Source: Dyadobacter psychrotolerans (lineage in GTDB: Bacteria; Bacteroidota; Bacteroidia; Cytophagales; Spirosomataceae). From it: 64,000 nt of DNA. Below the pieces are notes generated by a model. That model saw nothing but the letters and a program-made list of their open reading frames with translations, was not told where the DNA came from and made no database searches. The DNA lies in NCBI RefSeq assembly GCF_004349265.1, contig NZ_SMFL01000004.1, positions 405,150-469,149 on the forward strand, given 5' to 3'. Below, in pieces: positions 18,078 to 27,200 of this stretch (position 1 is its first letter; each line of letters starts with the position of its first letter). The translations under genes were made by a program, and so were the position numbers.

Positions 18078-19010
18078 ATGAAAATCCTGATAGCTGACTC
18101 CATGCATTCGTCTCTTTTTAATATGTTAGACAGCCGGGGTTGGACTTATACCTACCAACCTGACATTAAGCGTCAGGATATTATCGATACCATTGCCGGC
18201 TACGACGGGCTCATAATCAGAAGTAAAACTTTTGTCGACAGCCAAATTCTGGAAGCTGCAACAGAGTTGAAATTTATTGCCAGGGCCGGTGCCGGTTTGG
18301 ATCTGATTGATCTTGATGTGGCCAAAAAACTTGGCATTGAAGTATTTCATGCAGGAGAAGGAAACCGCGATGCCGTTGCAGAACATGCGTTAGGCATGTT
18401 GCTTTCCTTATTTAATAACATTCTCAGAGCAGACCGGCAGGTTCGCAGCGGAACGTGGGACAGGGAAGGAAACAGGGGAGTAGAGCTTATGAATAAAACA
18501 GTCGGTTTAATCGGCTATGGAAATAATGGCAGCGCTACAGCAAAACGATTGAGTGGTTTTGGGTGCAGGGTATTGGCTTATGATAAATACCGGGACAGTT
18601 ATGGTGACAGCTTTGCTGCAGCAGCTTCATTGGAAGAAATCATGCAGCAGGCAGACATTATTAGTCTGCACATTCCACTTACGGATGAAACACGGTTTTT
18701 GATCAATGATGAATTTGTAAGCAGCGTTTCGAAACCATTTTATCTGCTGAACCTGTCAAGAGGCGAAACGGCAGAACTAAACGCGATCACAAATGGGTTG
18801 AAATCCGGCAAGATCAAAGGTGCTTGTCTGGATGTTTTGGAAAATGAAAAAATAAAAAATTTAACCTCTGAACAACAGGAAGCATTTGACTTCCTCTGCG
18901 AGTCGGAAAATGTTGTGCTTACACCGCATATTGGCGGCTGGACCCATGAGAGCTACCAACGAATTAATGAAGTTTTAGTCAGGCAAATCAGTGAATGGGA
19001 CAGAGCGTAA
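18078..19010 (+). CDS. D-isomer-specific 2-hydroxyacid dehydrogenase (SerA/PdxB-like)
   Basis: A 310-residue NAD-dependent dehydrogenase. The Rossmann motif is GLIGYGNNGSATAKRL near 144; the catalytic set is Arg in LNLSRGE, Glu in CLDVLENE, and His in LTPHIGGWTHES. It lacks the C-terminal ACT domain of long SerA enzymes. Phosphoglycerate dehydrogenase is the likely annotation, but its divergent arrangement with pdxA makes an erythronate-4-phosphate dehydrogenase (PdxB-like) role in PLP synthesis worth considering. The sequence alone does not decide between them. Confidence 0.85.
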   Translation: MKILIADSMHSSLFNMLDSRGWTYTYQPDIKRQDIIDTIAGYDGLIIRSKTFVDSQILEAATELKFIARAGAGLDLIDLDVAKKLGIEVFHAGEGNRDAVAEHALGMLLSLFNNILRADRQVRSGTWDREGNRGVELMNKTVGLIGYGNNGSATAKRLSGFGCRVLAYDKYRDSYGDSFAAAASLEEIMQQADIISLHIPLTDETRFLINDEFVSSVSKPFYLLNLSRGETAELNAITNGLKSGKIKGACLDVLENEKIKNLTSEQQEAFDFLCESENVVLTPHIGGWTHESYQRINEVLVRQISEWDRA

Positions 19011-19026
19011 GGGCTGGAGGATGCTT

Positions 19027-19527
19027 CTATGCTTCGTCTTTTAAAATTACACTGATGTTTCCGGTGGATTCAAGATAGCAGGATTTTACTTTTTTGTAAT
19101 CATCTACGTCTTTTTCGCGCAGTAGTCCCAGCAGCTCTTCTTCATCAATGAGTTCTTTCTCCATATTTTTTTGAAGCATACGCCCGTTTCTGATCAGCAG
19201 TATGGGCTCAGGCCTGGCAAGTTTTCCAAACAGGATCTTTTTATAGCCCATCCAGTCAATAGCATAATCCCAGAATAGCAAAGTAAGAATCAGAACGGCA
19301 CCTTCCGAAATGGAATTGTAGGTACCTGCCATGGCATTTTGTGCGGCATCTGAGATCATCGTGATCAATAGGAGGTCGCTGATACTGAGCTGGCCGGTGC
19401 CTCTCCTGAAAAGACGAAAACACAGATAAATAATCCAGTAGGTAACCGTTCCGCGTACGAAAACTTCCAACAGCGACTGACTGGGAATGAGCATGCCCTG
19501 CCAGTCGAGACCTAAAATTTTGTCCAT
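19027..19527 (-). CDS. DUF421/YetF-domain membrane protein
   Basis: A 166-residue protein with two or three N-terminal membrane helices and a small cytosolic domain. The stretch DLLLITMISDAAQNAMAG followed by a second helix and KKILFGKLARPEPILLIRNGRM is typical of the DUF421 family (YetF, YcaP). Function is unknown; homologues are linked to envelope stress and sporulation in other phyla. It converges with the dehydrogenase gene, 16 bases apart, and lies downstream of the rplY terminator. Confidence 0.85.
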   Translation of the reverse strand: MDKILGLDWQGMLIPSQSLLEVFVRGTVTYWIIYLCFRLFRRGTGQLSISDLLLITMISDAAQNAMAGTYNSISEGAVLILTLLFWDYAIDWMGYKKILFGKLARPEPILLIRNGRMLQKNMEKELIDEEELLGLLREKDVDDYKKVKSCYLESTGNISVILKDEA

Positions 19528-19565
19528 GATTTTGTGAGAGCATAATTTTTACAAAGCTATACAAA

Positions 19566-19590
19566 CAAAAATGCCGACCAAAGGTCGGCA
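19566..19590 (-). terminator. Rho-independent terminator after rplY
   Basis: TGCCGACC and GGTCGGCA form a perfect 8-base stem with a 3-base loop; on the minus strand a run of five T follows. Confidence 0.82.
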
Positions 19591-19628
19591 CGTTTGCATC
19601 TATTAGCCATGAAAAATAAAATACTTGA

Positions 19629-20195
19629 TTATTTGCCGAGTGTACCGCGAAGTGCACGTGGGATTTCCACAGATGCGATCGGGTTGCTAGCGGCTGTCAA
19701 TATAACAAAATTTTGTGCATTCACCGCACCAACTTTAACTGATTTTCCTAAATCAAGTTCCGTAACATCAACATCTACAAAATCAGGAATATTTTCAGCC
19801 AGACCTTGTACACGCAATTTACGCAATTTTTGATTCATTTTACCACCTTTCATTACACCGGAAGAGGTACCGGTTAATTTTACAGGAACATCAACTTTAA
19901 TTTCCTTGCCGTCGATGATCTGCAGGAAATCCGCGTGGATTAATGCGTCATTAACAGGGTGGAATTGTTTTTCCTGCAAAATAGCGTTATAAATTGTTCC
20001 CTCGATATTCAGGGTAACGTTAAAAATATCCGGAGTGAAAAGCAACTGACGGAACAACATAGCTGGTGCATAAAAATGAACCTGCTCAGCTCCACCGTAC
20101 AGCACAGACGGAACATAACCCTGTGAACGAAGTTCCATGGCTTCCGTCTTGCCGAGATTCGCTCTTTTAAACCCTACAATCTCATGCGTTTTCAT
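19629..20195 (-). CDS. rplY: 50S ribosomal protein L25 / general stress protein Ctc
   Basis: A 188-residue long-form L25 (TL5/Ctc type) that binds 5S rRNA. The N-terminal domain (about 1-90) includes the conserved GYVPSVLYG and HADFLQI region; the C-terminal beta domain has VPVKLTGTSSGV and a VDVDVTELDLGKSV stretch. It starts 30 bases after prs on the same strand, the common prs-ctc arrangement, and ends at a terminator. Confidence 0.95.
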   Translation of the reverse strand: MKTHEIVGFKRANLGKTEAMELRSQGYVPSVLYGGAEQVHFYAPAMLFRQLLFTPDIFNVTLNIEGTIYNAILQEKQFHPVNDALIHADFLQIIDGKEIKVDVPVKLTGTSSGVMKGGKMNQKLRKLRVQGLAENIPDFVDVDVTELDLGKSVKVGAVNAQNFVILTAASNPIASVEIPRALRGTLGK

Positions 20196-20225
20196 AAGAA
20201 TAAAAAATTAAAAAGTTAAAAAAAA

Positions 20226-21173
20226 TTACTGATGATAATTTATAAATAATGAACTAATAGACTCGTGATCCCGAATCCGCCCAATTGCTTTTGCAAATAT
20301 CTCTGCAACTGACAATACGCGGATTTTTTCATTTTGTTGCTTAAGTGGTATTGTATCGGTAATGATTAATTCCTCAAGAACAGAATTGGCAATATTTTCG
20401 TGCGCTTTTCCTGACATAATTGCATGGGTGCTGATCGCGCGAACTGAATTTGCACCTTTTCCCAGGATCAGTTCTGCTGCTTTGCAAAGCGTACCACCCG
20501 TATCAATAAGGTCATCTACCAGGACCACATCCATTCCTTCCACATCCCCGATTACCTGCATACTTGCAATTTCGTTGGCCCGTTTTCTGTGTTTATCACA
20601 AAGAATCATGTCAACATTCAGGAATTTGGCAAAGTTACGCGCCCTGGCCGCTCCACCCATGTCAGGCGATGCAATTAAAAGATTTTTAAGGCCAAGTGAC
20701 TGAATGTAAGGAACAAAAATAGAAGTTCCTTCCAGGTGATCAACAGGCAAATCAAAAAATCCCTGAATCTGTCCTGCATGCAGATCGATAGTCATCAGGC
20801 GGTCAACACCTACCGAGGTCAGCAGATTGGCAACAACCTTGGCAGCAATGGCAACACGCGGTTTGTCTTTTCTGTCCTGGCGTGCATATCCGAAATAGGG
20901 AATTACAACAGTCACATAGTGAGCAGAAGCACGGCGGGCTGCATCAACCATCAAAAGCAGTTCGAGCAGATTGTCCGCCGGGGGGAAGGTCGACTGGATT
21001 AAAAAAACATCACAACCTCTTACCGATTCTTCAAAGCTCGGAGACAATTCTCCGTCGCTGAATTTCCTTAAAGTGTATCCTCCCAGTTCCTTACCAAAAA
21101 AGCGGGCAATGTCTTTTGCCAGATATTCTGATTGGCTTCCTGAAAATATTTTTACTGTATTAAATGAGCCCAT
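20226..21173 (-). CDS. prs: Ribose-phosphate pyrophosphokinase
   Basis: A 315-residue enzyme that makes PRPP from ribose 5-phosphate and ATP for nucleotide, His and Trp synthesis. Landmarks are FSDGELSPSFEESVRGCDVFLIQS, the catalytic flexible loop around YARQDRKDKPR, HAGQIQGFFDLPVDHL, and the PRPP-binding VVLVDDLIDTGGTL. Length is standard for class I enzymes. It is co-transcribed with rplY downstream. Confidence 0.97.
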   Translation of the reverse strand: MGSFNTVKIFSGSQSEYLAKDIARFFGKELGGYTLRKFSDGELSPSFEESVRGCDVFLIQSTFPPADNLLELLLMVDAARRASAHYVTVVIPYFGYARQDRKDKPRVAIAAKVVANLLTSVGVDRLMTIDLHAGQIQGFFDLPVDHLEGTSIFVPYIQSLGLKNLLIASPDMGGAARARNFAKFLNVDMILCDKHRKRANEIASMQVIGDVEGMDVVLVDDLIDTGGTLCKAAELILGKGANSVRAISTHAIMSGKAHENIANSVLEELIITDTIPLKQQNEKIRVLSVAEIFAKAIGRIRDHESISSLFINYHQ

Positions 21174-21191
21174 GGCTAACTAAAATTTGCG

Positions 21192-21199
21192 CAAAATTA
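21192..21199 (-). promoter_or_regulatory. Candidate -7 element for prs-rplY operon
   Basis: Minus strand TAATTTTG followed by CGC matches TAnnTTTG; a very short leader of about 12 bases precedes the prs ATG. Confidence 0.4.
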
Positions 21200-21210
21200 A
21201 TAAAAATCAA

Positions 21211-21786
21211 TTAATTACGATAATATTTTACCAAAAAAATGAAGTAAAGTCGAATACACGTCAAAGCTGTAAGTATTCCGACCAGCGCTCCAATTAAAAT
21301 ATCACCCGGATAATGTGCTCCTACATAGACTCTGCTGTAAGAATACAGTGCTGCCCAAACCAGCAGCAGCCACATGTATTTCACCTTGTCTTTAAGAAGC
21401 GTAAACCAAACCATTGCCACTGCAAAACTCGTTGAAGCGTGGGAAGATGCAAAACCAAAAGAACCGCCACAACCATTTACTTCATGAACCAACCCAGCTA
21501 ACAGTGGCTCGTGGCAAGGCCTGTAACGGGCAAAATACGGTTTCATCAGCCCGGAAGTGATCTTGTCGGCTATAATCACAGCGACAAGCACGGTAACAAT
21601 AATTGCGATGGACTTTTTGCCTTCGGCTTTCACAGTTAGTAAAATCAAGACCAGATACATCGGTATCCAGGTAAACTTGTAGGTTACCCAGTACATAATA
21701 TTGTCCAGCCAGGGAACATGCGCTCCGTTGAGCCGCAGGAAAAGTTCCTGATCAAAATGCACCAGTGAGTTAATTGTTTCGGTCAT
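21211..21786 (-). CDS. PAP2 superfamily membrane phosphatase
   Basis: A 191-residue protein with about five membrane helices and the three phosphatase motifs: KPYFARYRP (KxxxxxxRP), ASSHAS in place of PSGH, and SRVYVGAHYPGD (SRxxxxxHxxxD). It would dephosphorylate a lipid pyrophosphate such as undecaprenyl pyrophosphate, phosphatidic acid or lipid A. Its ATG overlaps the trpS stop codon (ATGA), so translation is coupled to trpS, though no metabolic link is obvious. Confidence 0.88.
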   Translation of the reverse strand: MTETINSLVHFDQELFLRLNGAHVPWLDNIMYWVTYKFTWIPMYLVLILLTVKAEGKKSIAIIVTVLVAVIIADKITSGLMKPYFARYRPCHEPLLAGLVHEVNGCGGSFGFASSHASTSFAVAMVWFTLLKDKVKYMWLLLVWAALYSYSRVYVGAHYPGDILIGALVGILTALTCIRLYFIFLVKYYRN

Positions 21787-22760
21787 GAGCTGAATCCCAG
21801 TACGCTTCTGACTTTGTCAATTGTTTGCTGAGCCACGGCCCGGGCTTTAATCTCGCCTTCTGCAAGAATGCCTTCCAGTTCATCATTATTCTCCATATAA
21901 TAATTGAAAATCCGCCTGGGCTCTGCAAATTTTTCAAGCATTAGTTCGAATAAAGCCTGTTTGGCATGGCCATAACCGTAACCGCCGTTCAAATAATTCT
22001 GCCTCATGGCTTCAACCTCGCTTGCTGAGGCAAGCAGCGAATAAAGCTTAAAAGTAATATCATTATCGGGGTCTTTGGGTTCTTCCAAAGGTGTCGAATC
22101 GGAAACAATCTTTTTAGTTACCTTTTTTAATTCATTTTCAGGAAGAAAAATATCGATATAGTTGTGATACGACTTGCTCATCTTCTGGCCATCCACCCCG
22201 GGAATGGTCATGATCCTTTCATCAATTTGCGGTTCAGGCAATGTCAGAATGTCTTCACCGGCGAGCTGATTGAAACGGCTGGCAATGTCTTTGGACATCT
22301 CCAGATGTTGTTTTTGGTCTTTACCAACCGGAATAATATTGGCGTTGTAAAGTAAAATATCAGCAGCCTGAAGAACGGGATAAGTAAACAGACCCGCATT
22401 TACATCAGCGAGTTTTTCTGATTTCTCTTTGAAAGATGTGGCATTGGCCAGCATGGGAAACGGCGTAAAACAGTTCAGATACCAAGCCAGTTCGGTGTGT
22501 TCCTGAACCCTGGATTGTCTCCAGAAAACATTTTTTTTGTAGTCGAAACCAAATGCAAGCCAGGTTGCCGCAATGGCACGAACGTACTCTGCGCGCTCTT
22601 TTCCGTTTTTTAGTGTTGTAAGTGAATGAAGGTCTGCAATAAAAAAGAAAGATTCATTCTGTGGATTTTTTGAAAGTTCAATTGCAGGAAGGATTGCTCC
22701 CAAAATGTTGCCCAAATGTGGGCGTCCGCTGCTTTGAATGCCTGTAAGGATTCTGGCCAT
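21783..22760 (-). CDS. trpS: Tryptophanyl-tRNA synthetase
   Basis: A 325-residue class I aminoacyl-tRNA synthetase. The HIGH-equivalent is PHLGN near residue 13 and the KMSKS loop is GQKMSKSYHNYID. The ATG at 22760 (MARILTGIQSSGRPHLGN) matches family starts; the longer frame to 22808 adds residues with no family equivalent. Its stop overlaps the start of the PAP2 gene by four bases. Confidence 0.96.
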   Translation of the reverse strand: MARILTGIQSSGRPHLGNILGAILPAIELSKNPQNESFFFIADLHSLTTLKNGKERAEYVRAIAATWLAFGFDYKKNVFWRQSRVQEHTELAWYLNCFTPFPMLANATSFKEKSEKLADVNAGLFTYPVLQAADILLYNANIIPVGKDQKQHLEMSKDIASRFNQLAGEDILTLPEPQIDERIMTIPGVDGQKMSKSYHNYIDIFLPENELKKVTKKIVSDSTPLEEPKDPDNDITFKLYSLLASASEVEAMRQNYLNGGYGYGHAKQALFELMLEKFAEPRRIFNYYMENNDELEGILAEGEIKARAVAQQTIDKVRSVLGFSS

Positions 22761-22788
22761 TTTATAAACGAGGTAATGAAATATAGTA

Positions 22789-23113
22789 TTAGTTGGTAAT
22801 CGAGTCAATTAGGGTACGAATCTCCTGGGAGGTAATAGTTGCTTTTTCAGATTTGTCGTAAATGAGCAAGGATACAATTTTGCTTCCTACAAAAACAAAT
22901 ATGTAATGACCCGGGCTCCGGCACTTCTGCCTTTTTCTTTACTTTTTTTCGCCAGGCGATCTTTGAAAACATTACCTCCTGGCGACTTCCCTGCAGAAGG
23001 TTATCTCCTAATTCAGATGTTAAAGCTTTTACATCATCTGTAAGAGAGGAGTACTTTCTTGAAAGCCTTTTTAATTCTCTTTTAAATTCGTGTGTATATG
23101 TGATTTCAATCAT
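22789..23113 (-). pseudogene. RelE/ParE-family toxin remnant, two frameshifts
   Basis: From the ATG at 23113 the frame reads MIEITYTHEFKRELKRLSRK and onward, a RelE/ParE-type toxin start, up to LLQG. The family-like sequence then continues in the next frame (GGNVFKDRLAKKSKEKG, SAGARVITY) and again in the third frame (FVFVGSKIVSLLIYDKSE to a TAA at 22789). Each switch can be explained by one missing base, the second in a short T run. Unshifted, the frame ends early with an unrelated tail. The start overlaps the antitoxin remnant by 8 bases, the usual gene order. The toxin should be non-functional unless the frames are sequence errors. Confidence 0.75.
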
Positions 23114-23302
23114 TAAACAGATCGTCAATTTTTGGTTCTGCTAACTTCCCTTTGCGCGTTAGGTGCATTTCTTTGACCGAGCGGGTGAGGGATTGAAAGA
23201 ATTTTTCTCTGGCTGGTTTTCCTGAATTTCTTCCCAATAATTAATCGGTATTACAACAGAAGTCGTCTTACCATTTTCTTTTGACAAAAATTGAACGTTC
23301 AT
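23106..23302 (-). pseudogene. Antitoxin remnant of the RelE-type module, one frameshift
   Basis: An ATG at 23302 opens MNVQFLSKENGKTTSVVIP and INYWEEIQ; after this the reading moves to a second frame that continues GKPAREKFFQSL and ends KLAEPKIDDLFND at a TGA at 23106, overlapping the toxin ATG. Adding one G in the CAGGAAAA context restores a single protein of about 65 residues. Without it the frame yields only 47 residues. The gene size, order and 8-base overlap fit a type II antitoxin preceding its toxin. Antitoxin identity is inferred from the toxin next to it and from general resemblance. Confidence 0.65.
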
Positions 23303-23385
23303 AACTTTCAGTTGATTATCAGTTTTTAAGAAAAAATCGCACTTCCAATTGCCAAAATTCGTTAAATTGAATCAGAAAATCGTAG

Positions 23386-23393
23386 TAAATTTG
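23386..23393 (+). promoter_or_regulatory. Candidate -7 element for DUF2461 gene
   Basis: TAAATTTG fits TAnnTTTG, about 97 bases before the ATG; a TTG lies 16 bases upstream, shorter than ideal. Confidence 0.3.
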
Positions 23394-23489
23394 AAAATAA
23401 TCAGCCGAAGCCGCCGATACACAGCTTGCTTTTGCAGGTTTCAAATCTGGTAAAAGGCTTTTCGCTGACAATAAATTCTTACAATAAAC

Positions 23490-24164
23490 ATGCTTCAGAC
23501 TAAAACACTTGAATTTTTAAAAGCACTGGTTCAAAATAATAACAGAGAATGGTTTCAGGAAAACAGAAAAAAATATGACGAAGCCAAATCTGACCTTGAA
23601 AAGCTTGTAGGTCAGCTTATTAAAGAAGTAAGTAAATTTCAGGATCTAGGTAACTTACAGGTCAAAGATTGTATTTTCAGGATCAACAGAGATGTCAGGT
23701 TTTCAAAGAATAAAGCCCCTTATAAAAGCAATCTCAGTGCAGGAATCGGTCCCGGGGGGAGAAGCTCGGGTAAAATTGACTATTATCTGCACATTCAGCC
23801 CAACGGTCAGTCGTTTCTTGGGGGTGGAATGTGGGCACCTTCTCCCGAGCAGCTCGCGAAATACCGCCAGGAAGTTGATTATAATGCAGATGAATTAAAA
23901 ACCATTATTCATGAACAGGGTTTCCGGGAATTCTTTCCCGTAATACATGGCGAGGTGCTAAAAACGACTCCGAAAGGGTATGCAAAAGATCATCCTGAAA
24001 TTGAGCTATTAAAAAGAAAAGAGCTTTTTTTCGTACATCCTTTCTCTGATAAAGACGTGACGGCGAAGGATTTTGCCAATAACATTGTAAAAGGCATAAA
24101 ATTGCTGAAACCTTATTGCGATTATATGAATTATATACTGAACCACACAGAAGAACAAGACTAA
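23490..24164 (+). CDS. DUF2461 / TIGR02453 family protein
   Basis: A 224-residue protein with the family signatures NNREWFQENRKKYDEAK near the start, FRINRDVRFSKNKAPYKSNL, and DYYLHIQPNGQSFLGGGMW. The family is widespread in bacteria and some fungi; its biochemical role is not established. It probably acts in the cytosol, since no signal peptide or membrane helix is present. It lies 72 bases before dnaE on the same strand and may be co-transcribed with it. Confidence 0.88.
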   Translation: MLQTKTLEFLKALVQNNNREWFQENRKKYDEAKSDLEKLVGQLIKEVSKFQDLGNLQVKDCIFRINRDVRFSKNKAPYKSNLSAGIGPGGRSSGKIDYYLHIQPNGQSFLGGGMWAPSPEQLAKYRQEVDYNADELKTIIHEQGFREFFPVIHGEVLKTTPKGYAKDHPEIELLKRKELFFVHPFSDKDVTAKDFANNIVKGIKLLKPYCDYMNYILNHTEEQD

Positions 24165-24236
24165 CACAAACGTCTGTTTTTCGAATTTGACACAACAATT
24201 CAGCAAGTTTCAGCCTGAACTTTAAATAAGATACTG

Positions 24237-27200
24237 ATGCAATTCTCTCATTTACATTGCCATACCCAATTTTCACTTCTGGATGGTGCAGCTGATATCA
24301 AGAAGCTTTTTAAAAAGGCAAAAGAAGATAACATGCCTGCTGTGGCCATTACGGATCACGGAAATATGTTTGGGGTTTTTGAATTCGTAGCGGAGGGAAA
24401 TAAACAGGGTATCAAGCCGATCGTTGGCTGTGAATTTTATGTCGTAGAAGACCGGCATATTCGTCAGTTTACCAAGGACAAAAAAGATGTCCGTCACCAT
24501 CAGCTTCTTTTGGCAAAAGACGAGATAGGCTACAAGAACCTGGTGAAAATGTGCTCGCTGGGTTTTATTGAAGGTTTGTACGGTAAGTATCCAAGGATCG
24601 ATAAGGAGCTGATCGTTAAATATCACAAAGGACTCATTGCCACGACCTGCTGTATCGGAGCGATCATTCCAAAAACGATTATCAGAAAGGGAGAGGAAGA
24701 AGCCGAGAAAGAATTTAAATGGTGGCTGGATCTTTTTGGAGATGATTTTTATGTTGAATTACAACGACATGAAATCCGGGACCAGTACATCGTAAATGAG
24801 GTGCTGGTACGTTTTGCCAAAAAATATAACGTTAAAATCATTGCCTCCAATGATTCGCATTATGTAGATCAGGAGGACTGGAATGCACATGATATTTTGC
24901 TTTGTATCAACACCGGTGATAAACAAAGTACGCCGTCTGCGAAAGATTTTGACGATGATAAAGGAATCCCGAAAGGATCACGGTTCGCCTTTTTCAATGA
25001 TCAGTTTTATTTTAAGAATACCAGTGAGATGACCAAGTTGTTCAACGACCTTCCCCAGTCGATTGACAACACTAATGAAATTGTTGATAAAATAAAGACC
25101 CTTGATTTAAGAAAGGATATTCTGCTTCCCAATTTCCCGATTCCCGAAGAGTTTAAGACGCATACTTTGTCGGAAATGTCAGGAACAAAGGAGCTTACTG
25201 CCGATGTGTTAAATCAATGGGAATACTTAAAGCACCTTTCCTTCGAAGGAGCGAGATTTAAATACGGAACGATCACGTCAGTTATCGAAGACCGGCTTAA
25301 TTTCGAGTTGGAAACAATCCGGAACATGGGTTTTCCCGGGTACTTCCTGATCGTTGCAGATTTTATTGACGCAGGAAGGAAAATGGGAGTATTTATCGGT
25401 CCCGGACGTGGATCGGCAGCGGGATCGGTGGTTGCTTATTGCACCGGTATTACCAACATTGACCCGATTAAATACGATCTGCTTTTTGAGCGTTTTCTTA
25501 ATCCTGACCGGATTTCACTACCCGATATAGACACGGACTTTGACGATGAAGGTCGCCAGAAGGTGATTGATTACGTGGTAAAAAAATACGGATATAACCA
25601 GGTGGCGCAAATTGTTACCTATGGTACAATGGCGGCCAAATCGGCTATCAAAGACGTTGCCCGCGTGATGGATCTGCATTTGTCTGATGCAAATATGCTT
25701 GTAAAGCTGGTTCCGGATAAGCCGGCTTATAACATGACGCTGAGCCGGATTTTTTCCGCGCCTCTTGAAGGTGAGGGTAGTCTCACCAAAAAAGAAGGAA
25801 TTGCGCCGGAAGAGCTGGATAATGTTAAAAAATTAAGGAGTATAATTGCTGGTAATGATTTGCAGGCCAGTGTTTTGCAGGAAGCAAGAAGGCTTGAAGG
25901 GACTGTGAGGAATACAGGAATTCACGCTGCCGGTATCATCATAGCGCCCAGTGACTTAACTGAGATTATCCCCGTAAGCACTTCAAAGGAATCCGAGTTT
26001 CTGATCACCCAGTATCAGGGAAAGATCATCGAGGATGCAGGTGTAATTAAGATGGACTTTTTAGGTCTTCGCAATTTAACCATCATTAAAGAAGCGCTTC
26101 GCTTGATCAAACAAAACAAGAATATCGAAATTGTTATTGACGATATTCCGCTGGATGATCCTGAGGTTTTCGCACTTTTTCAACGCGGTGATACCAATGC
26201 GATCTTTCAGTTTGAGTCCGACGGGATGAAAAAGCACATGCGTGATCTGATTCCGGACCGTTTTGAGCACTTGATCGCCATGAACGCGCTCTACCGCCCG
26301 GGCCCGATTGCTTACATTCCTAACTTTATACGTAGGAAAAACGGACAGGAGGAAATTACTTATGATTTGCCGGAACTGGAAGAGTATCTTGCTGATACTT
26401 ACGGTATAACCGTTTACCAGGAACAGGTAATGCTTTTGTCTCAGAAACTGGGTGGATTCACTAAAGGCCAGGCAGATACTTTGCGTAAAGCAATGGGTAA
26501 AAAGCAGATTGAGACCCTGAACAAAATGAAGGGCTATTTCATGAAAGGCGGGGCCGAAAAAAATCTGGATCCCAAAAAACTTGAGAAAATATGGACCGAC
26601 TGGGAGGCGTTTGCATCTTACGCATTTAACAAATCTCACTCAACCTGTTATGCATTTGTTGCTTACCAGACAGCCTACCTGAAAGCGCATTACACGGCTG
26701 AATACATGTCTGCCGTTTTAACAAGTTCGCTTGGAAACATCGAAAAAATTACATTCTTCATGGAGGAATGTAAAGCCCAAGGACTTGTTGTACTAGGGCC
26801 TGATGTGAATGAATCTGACAGACAATTTAATGCCAATAAAAAAAGTGAGATCCGGTTTGGTTTGGCGGGAGTAAAAGGAAGCGGAGATGCTGCGGTTGAA
26901 GCAATCATTGAAGAACGAAACAATGGTGGTCCGTTTAAGGATATCTTTGATTTTATAACCAGGGTTAATTTACGGACTGTTAATAAAAAGACCATTGAAA
27001 GCCTGGCCTATGCGGGTGGTTTTGACTGTTTTCCCGAATATCACCGTGCTCAGTACTTCGCTATCGAACCAGGCGATAATGGCACCTTCATTGAGCGCTT
27101 GATTCGCTATGCAAATAATTATCATGCAGAAAAATCTTCGGCGCAGTCATCTCTTTTCGGTGCATTTGGAGGTAACGAAAGTTTGATGTCCAAACCCAAA

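Noticed and set aside
26076..26639. 187-residue open frame antisense to dnaE
   Set aside because: It lies inside conserved polymerase sequence and shows Cys/Phe/Leu-rich shadow composition.
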